Numbered from the stretch's first letter, positions 17,401-25,674 are shown. The stretch: DNA of 48,371 nucleotides from Clostridia bacterium (GCA_017475765.1 JAFVEY010000053.1:1-48371); one strand, 5' to 3'. Translations and numbers: made by a program. The notes: generated from the sequence alone by a model not told the origin.

Positions 17401-19576
17401 CCGCCATTTTTTCCGCCACAAAAAGTACTGTCCTGCCGTGTGCAAGCGCATTGGCTATTAATGTTGTGATGGTCTGAGATTTGCCCGTTCCGGGAGGTCC
17501 GTGAAGGACAAAGCTCTCCCCTTTTGTAGCGGCTTCAATGGCATAAAGCTGTGAAGCATCCGCAGGGAGCGGCAAAAATACATTATCCTCTGGCACACGT
17601 TTGCCGATTTCCATCTCCTCAGCCTGCCATGTCAGCCTGCCCTCCATAAGACTTTGTACGATCTTATTCCTGGCAAGATCATCTGACCGATTTTTCAGAT
17701 CGTTCCACATAACAAACTGCGAAAAAGAAAATATACCAAGATAAGCAGATTCAAGAATATCCCAGTTTTTCTGAGACATGATCGCCTTTCTCATTATCGT
17801 GAACACCATTCTTGTATCAATGCCGTGTTCATCCTGCGGAAGAGGATCAAGACCGCCGACTGTTATCCCGAAATCCTGCTTGAGTTTTTCAAGTATGGTG
17901 ATATTCATCTGAGGGTCATCGTCACGAAGTCTGATAATATAGCCTTCGGCGGCAGATTTTCTGACCATTTCAACAGGGATCAGCAGAATAGGTGCATATC
18001 TTTCTTTGGTGCTTTTTGGCGTTTCATACCATTTCAGAAGTCCCAATGCAAGATAAAGCGCATTTGCCCCGTTTTCCTCCAGGGCGTGTTTTGAGGAACG
18101 GTACAACTCTTTAATGGAGCGTGTGAGTTCTGCTTCTGTATAGCTCGAACGCAGGCGATGATTTTGGAATTCGGATTTGATGACTGTTTCAAAACCTTCA
18201 AGATGATGAAGATTTGAAAAATCCAGCTCCCCATTGGTTTTCCAATCTGCTGGTCGGGGAAGTATGGAAAAATCCTTCCTGTCGGACAAGGCATCTTCGA
18301 GATTATCAAGAGAGCTTGTCATCAAAGGCACAAGCGTCTTTGACCGTCTGAGATTGATTAGTGAATTTCTCAGTCCCAGATCAAGCAGTTTTCTTTCCCA
18401 TTGCAGTTTTCTTGTTGTGAGAGTATCGGGTAATGTGCTGACATCTATTGCTCCCATCACCTCTTTCGGCGCAGCCGTCAGCTTATCTGCCGGAAGTTCG
18501 GGTCTTTCTATTTTCCAGCCTTCGTCTGTTTTGATACGATTGGGTATAGGTCTGACTCCTCCGGATCTGGCACGGGCAACATCAATGATCAGAATCACAT
18601 CATCAAGATTTTTTTCAGCCGTCTGAGAAGATTCATCAAAACTGATATTGACACCGGCTCTGATATGTGTACATTCCACAACAGCAATTTCGTTGATACC
18701 CTCTGCAAGCCTTTTGGTAATCACCGAAGGATCATCGCTTACAGCTTCCGGAAGTGAAAGTTCTTCCAACCATACTCCGAGAAAGGCATGGTCACTTTTC
18801 AGGAGCAGGATCGGATGAAGTCCGATTGCCTCCAATACAGAGGCATACAGAAGCGTAAGGTCAAGACAAGTTCCCATTTTCTGCTGTATCACGGCATCGC
18901 AAAGGCGGATTCTCTGACCGGTCGATTCAAAGCTTGCCGGAGGTACGGAATATACGATATTCTGTTCCTGCAAAGCCGCATATACGGCTGCTACCTGTTT
19001 AAGTACACGATTCGGATCCTTACTTAAATATCCATCAAGAGAAGGATCTCCCGTCCATTCACCAAGTAGCTCTGCAGTTCTTGCCGCAAGTTTTACTATT
19101 TCCGGATGATTTGGGGTGACAAATGCCGCAAGAAGCTCAGGATAAACCGAGCTGCCGTGCCATTCGTCATAAGCAAGGGCTGTGATCTCTTCCTGTTTTG
19201 TCAGTATTGTCTGACCGTCAGAAAGCACTTCTATATTCAGACAGCATTTTATTTTTTCAGTCAATGCAGCCAGAAATTCCCCGTTCAGGGCAATTTCAGG
19301 ATTCCTGAGTGTAAAGGAAGAGCCTGCGGGAATAAATTCTATGTTTTGGGAGAACGGTATGAAAAGCTCCGGTACAGAAGTAATTTTAATTTCAATCTTT
19401 TCTATCGGTTCAGAGGATTGGTTATTCAGAACTATATTATAAATCACAGGACGTCCATTTTGCCATAGCGCAAAATTAACTGACCTTGTCATCATAAGAT
19501 GAAGTTCCAAAAGATTTCCCTTTTTCTCCTCTGTCTTTTCAGAATGTTCCACTTCGGTTTCATTAACAGTATTCAA
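14408..19576 (-). CDS. DUF4011 / SF1 helicase / Vsr-like nuclease, Hhe-type candidate defence protein
   Basis: A 1722-aa multidomain protein. In order: an N-terminal beta-rich region; a transglutaminase-like segment (about 225-270; KMGTCLDLTLLYASVLEA with a Cys, then KSDHAFLGVW with a His); DUF4011 (starts about 390, ERKLLDLGLRNSLINL); SF1/UPF1-type helicase with Walker A HGPPGTGKSQT (about 695) and Walker B VVFDEASQ (about 1312), separated by a roughly 600-aa helical insert; helicase C-lobe motifs (VQGDERDVILFSVGYG and RRLNVAVSRAR, about 1545); and a C-terminal MTES_1575/Vsr-like PD-(D/E)XK domain (about 1600-1710; ILLDGAGYGSSKTTRDRE, GLGWRIMRVWSMDWW). The DUF4011-helicase-Vsr architecture is the single-gene anti-phage system called Hhe, as I recall it. 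The start is TTG behind GAGGTG (6-base spacing). It stands alone, between convergent EamA and radC. DNA unwinding and cleavage are inferred. Confidence 0.88.
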   Translation of the reverse strand: MNTVNETEVEHSEKTEEKKGNLLELHLMMTRSVNFALWQNGRPVIYNIVLNNQSSEPIEKIEIKITSVPELFIPFSQNIEFIPAGSSFTLRNPEIALNGEFLAALTEKIKCCLNIEVLSDGQTILTKQEEITALAYDEWHGSSVYPELLAAFVTPNHPEIVKLAARTAELLGEWTGDPSLDGYLSKDPNRVLKQVAAVYAALQEQNIVYSVPPASFESTGQRIRLCDAVIQQKMGTCLDLTLLYASVLEAIGLHPILLLKSDHAFLGVWLEELSLPEAVSDDPSVITKRLAEGINEIAVVECTHIRAGVNISFDESSQTAEKNLDDVILIIDVARARSGGVRPIPNRIKTDEGWKIERPELPADKLTAAPKEVMGAIDVSTLPDTLTTRKLQWERKLLDLGLRNSLINLRRSKTLVPLMTSSLDNLEDALSDRKDFSILPRPADWKTNGELDFSNLHHLEGFETVIKSEFQNHRLRSSYTEAELTRSIKELYRSSKHALEENGANALYLALGLLKWYETPKSTKERYAPILLIPVEMVRKSAAEGYIIRLRDDDPQMNITILEKLKQDFGITVGGLDPLPQDEHGIDTRMVFTIMRKAIMSQKNWDILESAYLGIFSFSQFVMWNDLKNRSDDLARNKIVQSLMEGRLTWQAEEMEIGKRVPEDNVFLPLPADASQLYAIEAATKGESFVLHGPPGTGKSQTITTLIANALAHGRTVLFVAEKMAALEVVQKRLEKIGLGAFCLELHSNKSKKKDVLEQLRRASEVTKEKSAEEYAERAEQISVLRAELDDYANALHKKLRCGKDTYEIINEYEKFSGAPDIEPFSSEFADSMTSLSLADRLTIVQRLAAAAISVGQIENNPLLPIRAEVYSQQLKIDIPKKAAEYMQSVKTVLKPLEQLSDMFEISSDDFQSALRLARLSMESVNWFDMPMQWAKEENIYTLLAGVKDMCSRHLKLRAKKAEMLKSWKPDYLSLDGTALLEEYREASSKWLIPKAIGINAVLKKISSYALKPVTKDDIEGCLTALAEFKKEEKEASRLYDRYGYTLAMYDMGEGTDWSKVFDITEKALLSAEALAKISGGESFRTNYCGNVIYTPVINELNGAWSDFIEKRFGFYELLDINADERNVPIAEEIDFCENILNHIDEMKEWMTWNGICKEAENAGLSNVVNGLKNGLSPHDAESAYRKAAAKILAIRAIDSEPALNRFSGALFNEKIEQFSQLDKQLTKLTQEEIFCRLAAKIPSFAQEAAKSSELGILQKAIRSGGRGVSIRKLFEQIPNMLPRLCPCMLMSPISAAQYLDPNREPFDIVVFDEASQLQTCKAIGALARGNNAVIVGDPKQMPPTSFFSSNQIDEDNLDIEDLESILDDCLALNMPQTHLLWHYRSRHESLIAFSNNRFYENKLYTFPSVNDREAKVRLVHVDGIFERGKGRCNRAEAEAVVEDLKRRSHDKNMSELSVGVVTFNINQQNLIDDLLTEACKTDPVLEAWAYSSKEPLFIKNLENVQGDERDVILFSVGYGPDEEGRVSMNFGPLNRDGGWRRLNVAVSRARCEMTVYSTLTPDMINLSRTSAEGVAALRAFLEYASGKNLGEDENTVKFKKADVSGIADTICRALAEKGYSSEKMVGHSEYRIDIGIVDPDDPEKYILGILLDGAGYGSSKTTRDRELAQISILEGLGWRIMRVWSMDWWDNSQKELSRIFAELDRIRNLAEAAAGEGESLI

Positions 19577-19714
19577 ATTTTACACCTCTTTTGATTCTGA
19601 TTCATCTTTTTTAACTGGTCACAACAAAAACCATATCAGAAATTATTATATCACATATTATTAAAAAAAGCGACATATTTTCAGCAATCCAGTAAAAAAT
19701 ATTATTAAAAATTT

Positions 19715-19752
19715 CTCCCTGAAAACAGTCCGGATACAGACTGATCAGGGAG
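19715..19752 (-). terminator. Terminator after radC
   Basis: Stem CTCCCTGA/TCAGGGAG with an inner stem CAGTC/GACTG. In the minus-strand transcript it is followed by AAATTTTTAATAATATTTTTT. Confidence 0.7.
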
Positions 19753-19758
19753 CGTTGT

Positions 19759-20478
19759 TTATAGAAACAATTCCAAAAGTGACGGGTCACTTGTGAAACC
19801 GTTGATAACGGTGGAGGCTACAATGAAATGATCCGAAAGAGTTACGCCTATTTTTGCTAAAGCCTCTTTCATAATAAAGGTTGATTCAATATCTGTATCT
19901 GACGGGTAGGCAATGCCGCTGGGATGATTATGGGCGATCACCGCAGATGCCGCATGATATTTCATTGCCATTTCCGTGACAAGTCTGATATTCAGCTCGG
20001 ACGCATTGAAGGAACCCTCGCTGATCACGCCGTAAAACAGCTCGGTGCCGTCTGTGTCAAATAATACCAGCACCACCTGCTCCTGCTTCAGACCCAAAAA
20101 AGTGGATATCAGTTTTCTTCGCAGATCTTCCTTCTGATACTGATTTGTTTCGCTGAAAAACCTGTCCTCCACATATTTTTTATTCATGCTGAAAATGATT
20201 TTGAGAAATAATGCAGCCGATTCGGATAAGCCCTTTTCCACAAGAAATTCATAAGGAGCGTCAAAAACGGCAGATAATGAACCGCAGATATTAATCAGAT
20301 TATGCGCCATCTCGTTGGTATCCCTTCTCGGAACAACATAAAACAGAAGCAGCTCTAATATTTCATGATCATTGAAGCCTTTGAAGCCGTTTTCCATAAA
20401 TTTTTCTTTGACACGCTTCCTATGACCCGCATGAACATTTTTATCCGAATCGGTTATCTTTGATTTATCCTGACTCAT
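19759..20478 (-). CDS. radC: RadC family JAMM-domain protein
   Basis: The 239-aa protein has a helix-hairpin-helix-like N-terminal part (GHRKRVKEKFMENGFKGFNDHEILELLL) and a C-terminal JAMM/MPN+ domain with AHNHPSG and a following SDTD, the predicted zinc site. RadC proteins are widespread; despite the name, their role in DNA repair is unproven. I start at ATG 20478, with GGAGG upstream; a longer in-frame start at 20568 would overlap the pseudouridine synthase gene and add a basic 30-aa extension without homology. Last gene of the coaBC-rluA-like-radC operon. Confidence 0.9.
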   Translation of the reverse strand: MSQDKSKITDSDKNVHAGHRKRVKEKFMENGFKGFNDHEILELLLFYVVPRRDTNEMAHNLINICGSLSAVFDAPYEFLVEKGLSESAALFLKIIFSMNKKYVEDRFFSETNQYQKEDLRRKLISTFLGLKQEQVVLVLFDTDGTELFYGVISEGSFNASELNIRLVTEMAMKYHAASAVIAHNHPSGIAYPSDTDIESTFIMKEALAKIGVTLSDHFIVASTVINGFTSDPSLLELFL

Positions 20479-20527
20479 TTTATACCTCCTGCAAATCTTT
20501 TTACTGTTATGAAACCGGACATAAAAC

Positions 20528-21490
20528 TCAATTCTGTGTTTTGCTGAAAAAATCCGTAAACCAGACATCCGGAGCTGTAAAACTCATACCGTTAAGATAG
20601 TCGAGCGAACCGGCAGGGGTTGTGAATTTAAATATAAGTTTATAGGAATAAAGTGCCTGCCACTTATACCCCATTTTACGGTTGATTTCATTTTTTCCGT
20701 ATTTTCCGTCTCCGAGCAGCGGATGACCGATATATGCTAAATGCGCACGAATCTGATGTGTTCTTCCTGTCAGAAGATCTACCTCAAGCAGACTGAACTG
20801 ATCCTTTTCAGCCAATACACGATATTTTGTTTTGATGGTTTTACTGTTCGGTGTAGGTTTATTGGATATATATACACGGTTTTGCTTTTCATTCTTTTCA
20901 AGGTAATCAATCAGCAGCGCTTCCTTTTTTTTGAAAATGCCTACCGCCGTACACAGATAAAGCTTCTCCAGCTCCCTGTCTTTCAATTTCTGATTAAGTA
21001 CCCTCAAAGCCTCAGCCGTTTTTGCTGCAATGACAATACCTCCTGTATTCCGATCTATTCTGTTGACAAGAGCCGGAGCAAAGGATTGTTCATCCTTGGG
21101 ATCATATTCTCCCTTATCATAAAGATAATGCTGTACTCTTGCGATAAGAGAATCGAAATGATAATTTTCGTCAGGATGAACGATTAGTCCCGGCTTTTTG
21201 TTAAGCAGCAGTATATTTTTATCTTCATAGATGATATCGAGCTTTACAGGCGCTTTGAGAAAATCATAGTCATCCTTTACAGGCTCAAAAAATTCGTCCT
21301 TGATATACATTGTCAGAATATCGCCTGCCTGAAGTTTAGCCGATATATCGCATTTTTTTCCGTTAAGCTTTATATGTTTGGTTCTTATATATTTATACAT
21401 AAGCGCTTTGGGCATATTTTTGAATTTTTTGCTCAGAAATTTATCTAGTCTCTGCCCTGCATCATTGGCACCTATTTCAACAGTTCTCAT
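20528..21490 (-). CDS. RluA-family 23S rRNA pseudouridine synthase
   Basis: 320 aa. N-terminal S4 RNA-binding domain (about 10-65; GQRLDKFLSKKFKNMP, YIRTKHIKLNGKK) followed by the RluA catalytic domain with VNRIDRNTGG (the catalytic Asp of the RLD/RID motif) and LLTGRTHQIRAHLAYIGHPLLGD. It isomerises specific uridines in rRNA; target positions cannot be read from the sequence. AAGGAG precedes the ATG. It lies 24 bases after coaBC and 49 bases before radC, all one transcription direction. Confidence 0.92.
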   Translation of the reverse strand: MRTVEIGANDAGQRLDKFLSKKFKNMPKALMYKYIRTKHIKLNGKKCDISAKLQAGDILTMYIKDEFFEPVKDDYDFLKAPVKLDIIYEDKNILLLNKKPGLIVHPDENYHFDSLIARVQHYLYDKGEYDPKDEQSFAPALVNRIDRNTGGIVIAAKTAEALRVLNQKLKDRELEKLYLCTAVGIFKKKEALLIDYLEKNEKQNRVYISNKPTPNSKTIKTKYRVLAEKDQFSLLEVDLLTGRTHQIRAHLAYIGHPLLGDGKYGKNEINRKMGYKWQALYSYKLIFKFTTPAGSLDYLNGMSFTAPDVWFTDFFSKTQN

Positions 21491-21514
21491 TGATTGGCTC
21501 CTTACAATTTATTG

Positions 21515-22720
21515 TCAATCTGTGTCTTTTGAACGATACGCTAGTATACGGTCAAGTATCCTGTCGGCAACTTCCGCTTTGCTCATCAGGTCGAATTCCT
21601 TGATACCGTCCTGCGTAATGATCGTAATCTTATTTGTATCTGTTCCGAAGCCCGAACCTTTGTCGGCTATACTGTTGGCAATGATCATATCACAGTTTTT
21701 CGTTTGCAGTTTTTTGGTAGAATTTTCAATAAGATTTTCTGTTTCCATTGAAAAACCGCAAAGCGTTTGCCCCGATTTCTTTCTTTTTCCGATATATGCC
21801 AGTATATCCTGAGTGCGTTTAAGCTCAAGCGACATCGTACTGCTGCTCTTTTTTATTTTCTGTCCGATGAATTCGGAAGGCGTGTAATCCGCAACTGCCG
21901 CCGACATGATCACTATATCGTGTTTATCCGACTCTGCGCATACGGCACGATACATATCATCAGCAGAAGAAACATCTATTCTGTTTACAAACAGCGGCAC
22001 TTTTATAGCAGTTGGTCCGCTAATCAAAGTGACCCCTGCCCCTCTTCTTGCGGCAGCAGAAGCGATTGCATAACCCATTTTGCCTGTTGAATGGTTGGTA
22101 ATATATCTGACAGGATCAATTGCTTCTCTGGTGGGACCTGCCGTTACAAGAATTTTCAGTCCGATGAGATCCTTTTCGGCAGCAATCTCATAAATGATAT
22201 TTTCCAAAAGAACATCCACATCTGCCAGTTTTCCCGGTCCGACAGCATCACAGGCCAGTCTGCCGACAGAAGGCTCTGTAATACCGAAGCCATAATTTTT
22301 CAGCTTTCGGATATTATCCTGTACGATCGGATTCATATACATATATTGATTCATGGCAGGTGCAATCAGAACCTTGCATTTTGCGGCAAGAACCATTGTG
22401 GAAAGCATATCGTCAGCGATACCGTTTGCGAGTTTACCAATGATATCTGCCGAGGCAGGTGCAATCATAAACAGATCCGCCTTCTGAGAAAGTGAAACAT
22501 GAGTTACTTTAAATTCAAAATTCCTGTCAAACGTATCTGTAAGACATTTATTTCCGGTCAGCGTTTCAAAGGTAACAGGATGAATAAAATTCAGGGCATT
22601 TTTTGTCATAATAACATGAACATCACAATGCTGCTTTACAAGGTCGCTGACAAGTTGTGCCGACTTATATGCAGCGATACTGCCCGTTACTCCGACTACC
22701 ACGGTTTTTCCCTTAAGCAT
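21515..22720 (-). CDS. coaBC: Bifunctional phosphopantothenoylcysteine decarboxylase / phosphopantothenate-cysteine ligase
   Basis: The 401-aa fusion catalyses two steps of coenzyme A synthesis. The N-terminal flavoprotein CoaC half (about 1-180) has GVTGSIAAYKS, the active-site His in KVTHVSLSQKADL, APAMNQYMYMNP and the Cys motif GRLACDAVGPGKLAD. The CoaB half (about 187-401) opens with KILVTAGPTREAIDPVRYITNHSTGKMG (dinucleotide-binding region) and holds MSAAVADYTP. Length and motif order are complete. GAGGGGG precedes the ATG. First gene of the operon with the pseudouridine synthase and radC; divergent from the PHP phosphatase gene. Confidence 0.96.
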   Translation of the reverse strand: MLKGKTVVVGVTGSIAAYKSAQLVSDLVKQHCDVHVIMTKNALNFIHPVTFETLTGNKCLTDTFDRNFEFKVTHVSLSQKADLFMIAPASADIIGKLANGIADDMLSTMVLAAKCKVLIAPAMNQYMYMNPIVQDNIRKLKNYGFGITEPSVGRLACDAVGPGKLADVDVLLENIIYEIAAEKDLIGLKILVTAGPTREAIDPVRYITNHSTGKMGYAIASAAARRGAGVTLISGPTAIKVPLFVNRIDVSSADDMYRAVCAESDKHDIVIMSAAVADYTPSEFIGQKIKKSSSTMSLELKRTQDILAYIGKRKKSGQTLCGFSMETENLIENSTKKLQTKNCDMIIANSIADKGSGFGTDTNKITIITQDGIKEFDLMSKAEVADRILDRILAYRSKDTD

Positions 22721-22755
22721 ATCAGTTCCCCCTCAAGGTTGAATATCATAATCTA

Positions 22756-22784
22756 AATATAACACATTTTATCAAAATTGTAAA
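22756..22784 (-). promoter_or_regulatory. Sigma-A promoter of coaBC operon
   Basis: Minus strand TTTACA (22784-22779), 17-base spacer, TATATT (22761-22756), about 35 bases before the coaBC start. Confidence 0.6.
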
Positions 22785-22794
22785 CCTTATTGTA

Positions 22795-22823
22795 TTGTAA
22801 TAAATCGTCATCTGTGATAAAAT
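22795..22823 (+). promoter_or_regulatory. Sigma-A promoter of the PHP phosphatase-GH3 operon
   Basis: TTGTAA (22795-22800), 17-base spacer, TAAAAT (22818-22823). Divergent from and almost abutting the coaBC promoter, so the two may influence each other. Confidence 0.6.
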
Positions 22824-22858
22824 TTAAGTGTATTCTATTTTCAGGAGATTAAAAAATA

Positions 22859-23647
22859 ATGAAAACAAATTTTCATACACATACAATGAGATGCAACCAC
22901 GCTATGGGGACAGAATGGGATTATGTCAGCAGCGCTATTAAACAAGGTGTGGATATTCTCGGATTTTCCGATCATGCTCCCTTTCCTGACAAAGACTACG
23001 GACTGAGAATGCAGTATGATGAGCTGGATGAATATATTGAATGTATCGACAAACTTTCAAAGGAATTTGGCGGAATCATAAAACTGCATAAAGGTCTCGA
23101 AATCGAGTATCAGCGCATCTATCTCGATTATTATAAGGAATTGTTTGAAAAACATAAGCTGGAATACCTTGCTTTGGGAGAACACATCTATTTAAATGAA
23201 AGTGGTAAACTGAGGAACATATTTTTTGCTGAAACAACAAACGATTATGTGAGCTATGCTTTGGCTGTCAGCGAAGCCCTTGAAACCGGTTTTTTCGCTT
23301 TTGTGGCTCATCCCGATCTGATGTTTATCAACGAGCTTGCATGGGATAAAAACTGCGATAAGGCTTGTGAGATCATACTTCTTGCCGCAGAAAAATATGA
23401 CGTTCCATTAGAATTCAATGCCAATGGCTTAAGACGGGGAGAAAGTTTGTATCCTGACGGAAAAAGATATCCATATCCGCATTTTCGTTTTTGGGAAAGG
23501 CTGAGGGGCAGCAGACAAAAGGTGATCATAGGTTCAGACAGCCATATCCCGGAGCAGATCTATGATGAAAGTATGCTTCGTTCGGAGGAGCTGTGCGCCG
23601 ATCTTAATTTGAATGTTATCAAAAGTATATTTGAGGAGGATTTATGA
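22859..23647 (+). CDS. PHP-family phosphatase, histidinol-phosphatase type
   Basis: 262 aa. PHP metal-binding motifs are present: NFHTHTMRCNHA at the N-terminus, FSDHAPFP, LALGEHIY, VAHPDLM and IGSDSH near the C-terminus, which together build the trinuclear metal site. The layout matches monofunctional histidinol phosphatases of the HisK/HisJ type, which release phosphate from histidinol phosphate in histidine synthesis; no other his gene is nearby, so a different phosphate ester is possible. AGGAG precedes the ATG. Its stop overlaps the start of the GH3 lipoprotein gene (ATGA), so the pair is translationally coupled. Confidence 0.85.
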   Translation: MKTNFHTHTMRCNHAMGTEWDYVSSAIKQGVDILGFSDHAPFPDKDYGLRMQYDELDEYIECIDKLSKEFGGIIKLHKGLEIEYQRIYLDYYKELFEKHKLEYLALGEHIYLNESGKLRNIFFAETTNDYVSYALAVSEALETGFFAFVAHPDLMFINELAWDKNCDKACEIILLAAEKYDVPLEFNANGLRRGESLYPDGKRYPYPHFRFWERLRGSRQKVIIGSDSHIPEQIYDESMLRSEELCADLNLNVIKSIFEEDL

Positions 23648-25182
23648 AAAGCTCGGTCGTTAAAAAAATATTATCAGTTTTACTGATCTATGTAATGATA
23701 ACAGGTGCAGCCGCCTGCAGCACCGATCATCAGGCAAATAATGATGTTGATACTTCGGTTTCATATACAGATGAAAGTCAGATTGAATCCGAAGATAAAC
23801 AGGAATCAGCCGCTTCGGATATTTCTGAAACTGATAATAAAAAAAATAAGGAAACATCCAAAAAACAGAGTTCTGCTGAAAGCAGAACTGAAAGCAAATC
23901 CGAAAGCAGTTCGGAAAGTAAACCAGAAAGCCGGACTGAAAGCAGTTTGGAAAGTAAAGAAGAAAACAAAACAGAAAGCAGAATTGAAAATACACAAAAT
24001 AGTGAAGTGACCACAGTTTCCGGACAAAACAGCCATTTAGCTGACCCGTCATATACGGAAGAAAGTAAAACACCTGTTGAGCCGAGTCGGGAGCTGTCAC
24101 AGCCGGAAACAAGTGATGAAAAAAAATATAAGTCTGTTCCGCTTGAATGGCAGGATGACGGTATTTTTTCCAATAATTATGACCGTGCCTATAAAATGGT
24201 GCAGGATATGACGTTGGAACAAAAGGTCGGACAGATGATACTGGGAAGATGTCCGTCTGAAAACGGTTCAGCGGTTGCAAAGAAATATCATGTTGGCGGA
24301 TACATTCTTTTCGGAAGAGATTTCGGCTATACCAAAACAAAAGACGAGGTAACGGGTAACATCAGCTCCTATATGAATGCTCAGAAAATACCTATGATCA
24401 TAGCAGTTGATGAAGAAGGAGGAACTGTCAGCAGACTGCAGGGAAATTATAATCTTATTGAGCATGATTTTCTCTCGCCGAGAGAGCTTTATAATAACGG
24501 AGGTATGGATGCCATCAAGGATGATACACTCGAAAAGTCTCAGATATTGAAGTCCTTGAAAATCAATACCAATCTTGCTCCCGTATGCGACATAAGTAAA
24601 TCTGAGGATGATTTCATGTATAATCGTTCACTCGGTCAGAATGCGGATATCACAGCAGATTTTGTAAAAAATGTAACAAAGATCAGTCAGGAAAACGGAA
24701 TATCCGCTGCGCTGAAACATTTTCCCGGCTATGGCAATAATGTTGATACACATACCGGAATTGCCATCGACAAAAGAACATACGAAACCTTTGAAAAGAA
24801 CGATTTTATTCCGTTCAAAGCAGGAATAGATGCCGGCGCCCATATGGTTCTTGTCAGTCATAATATTGTTGAATGTATGGATAAAGACTACCCTGCCTCG
24901 CTTTCAACGAAGGTACATGAAATATTAAGAAATAAACTAGGATTTACGGGAATTATCATAACAGATGATCTGGCGATGGACGCTATAAGTGTATATGTCA
25001 AGGGTTATTCGCCCGTGGTTGCAGCTGTTCTTGCCGGAAATGATATGCTGTGTGTTTCAGATATTGAGGGTACATATGATGATGTTCTTAATGCAGTACA
25101 TACAGGAAAGATAGAAGTTGAACAGATCGACCATGCCGTTATGAGAATCCTTGCATGGAAAATGTCCAAAAATTTGATGTAA
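23644..25182 (+). CDS. GH3 family lipoprotein, NagZ-like beta-N-acetylhexosaminidase
   Basis: 512 aa. Lipoprotein signal peptide with lipobox TGAAAC (Cys25); a low-complexity Ser/Glu/Lys-rich linker (about 30-160) made of ESK/SES/TES repeats; then a GH3 catalytic domain (about 185-510) opening MTLEQKVGQMILG. The NagZ-type motif ALKHFPGYG (about 358) is followed by DTH (the Asp-His general acid pair), and the nucleophile Asp441 lies in TDDLAMDAI. It probably removes N-acetylglucosamine from muropeptides at the outer face of the membrane, in wall turnover or recycling. The linker would lift the enzyme into the wall. Start overlaps the PHP gene stop. A rho-independent terminator follows. Confidence 0.9.
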   Translation: MKSSVVKKILSVLLIYVMITGAAACSTDHQANNDVDTSVSYTDESQIESEDKQESAASDISETDNKKNKETSKKQSSAESRTESKSESSSESKPESRTESSLESKEENKTESRIENTQNSEVTTVSGQNSHLADPSYTEESKTPVEPSRELSQPETSDEKKYKSVPLEWQDDGIFSNNYDRAYKMVQDMTLEQKVGQMILGRCPSENGSAVAKKYHVGGYILFGRDFGYTKTKDEVTGNISSYMNAQKIPMIIAVDEEGGTVSRLQGNYNLIEHDFLSPRELYNNGGMDAIKDDTLEKSQILKSLKINTNLAPVCDISKSEDDFMYNRSLGQNADITADFVKNVTKISQENGISAALKHFPGYGNNVDTHTGIAIDKRTYETFEKNDFIPFKAGIDAGAHMVLVSHNIVECMDKDYPASLSTKVHEILRNKLGFTGIIITDDLAMDAISVYVKGYSPVVAAVLAGNDMLCVSDIEGTYDDVLNAVHTGKIEVEQIDHAVMRILAWKMSKNLM

Positions 25183-25219
25183 AAAAATCCGTATCGGCAG
25201 AAAACCGGTACGGATTTTT
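25182..25219. terminator. Terminator after the GH3 lipoprotein gene
   Basis: AAAAATCCGTAtCGG pairs with CCGgTACGGATTTTT over 15 positions (one mismatch), 7-base loop, T-run. It probably also serves the convergent thioredoxin-fold gene. Confidence 0.85.
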
Positions 25220-25227
25220 CTTTATCA

Positions 25228-25566
25228 TTACAAAAGATCATCTATGATATCGGAATACACAGATATAGGATTGGCTCCATCAATTTGCTCGACAGGCTCA
25301 CCCCCATTAAAAATCACTACTGACGGGATACTCTCTATTCCGAGATGATAGGCAATATCGGGTGACTGCTCAACATCCGCAGCCAATACCTTTATACTAT
25401 CGCAATATTGTTCTGCAATTTCATCTATAATCGTTTCAAGCGCTCTGCTTTGCAAATTCAAATGCTCATAAAAATATACAAGCACAATACCGGAGCTTAC
25501 TCTTTCCTCAAAATCATACGAATCAACCGGAATGATATCTTCATTCATTGTTATCTGTCCTTTCAT
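25228..25566 (-). CDS. Thioredoxin-fold protein lacking the CXXC redox motif
   Basis: A 112-aa protein with a thioredoxin-like pattern: VLVYFYEHLNLQSRALETIIDEIAEQY (strand, active-site loop, helix), IKVLAADVEQSPDIAYHLGIESIPSVVIF (strand, helix, cis-Pro), GGEPVEQIDG. The cis-proline site is kept, but the WCGPC position reads EHLNLQS, with no cysteine. It should be redox-inactive, perhaps a chaperone or scaffold. Two starts are possible: ATG 25566 (AGGA upstream) and ATG 25548 (AAGGA upstream, giving MNEDIIPV); the shorter looks more like family N-termini. Its own promoter overlaps the end of the upstream gene. Confidence 0.8.
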   Translation of the reverse strand: MKGQITMNEDIIPVDSYDFEERVSSGIVLVYFYEHLNLQSRALETIIDEIAEQYCDSIKVLAADVEQSPDIAYHLGIESIPSVVIFNGGEPVEQIDGANPISVYSDIIDDLL

Positions 25567-25645
25567 TATTTATCCTGTCCGGAAATATAAAATAAATAAT
25601 TCCGCTATCCACAATAACACCCTTTTTTCGCATGGATGTTATGGT

Positions 25646-25674
25646 AATATATGGTTGCTGTAAATCCTTGTCAA
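25646..25674 (-). promoter_or_regulatory. Promoter of the thioredoxin-fold gene
   Basis: Minus strand TTGACA (25674-25669), 17-base spacer, TATATT (25651-25646), 80 bases before the start. The -35 overlaps the stop region of the membrane protein gene at 25671. Confidence 0.55.

Noticed and set aside
23660-24340. 226-aa and further minus-strand frames opposite the GH3 lipoprotein linker
   Set aside because: They are the complement of a low-complexity Ser/Glu/Lys linker, giving Phe/Leu-rich runs; the sense frame has a lipobox and a real catalytic domain.
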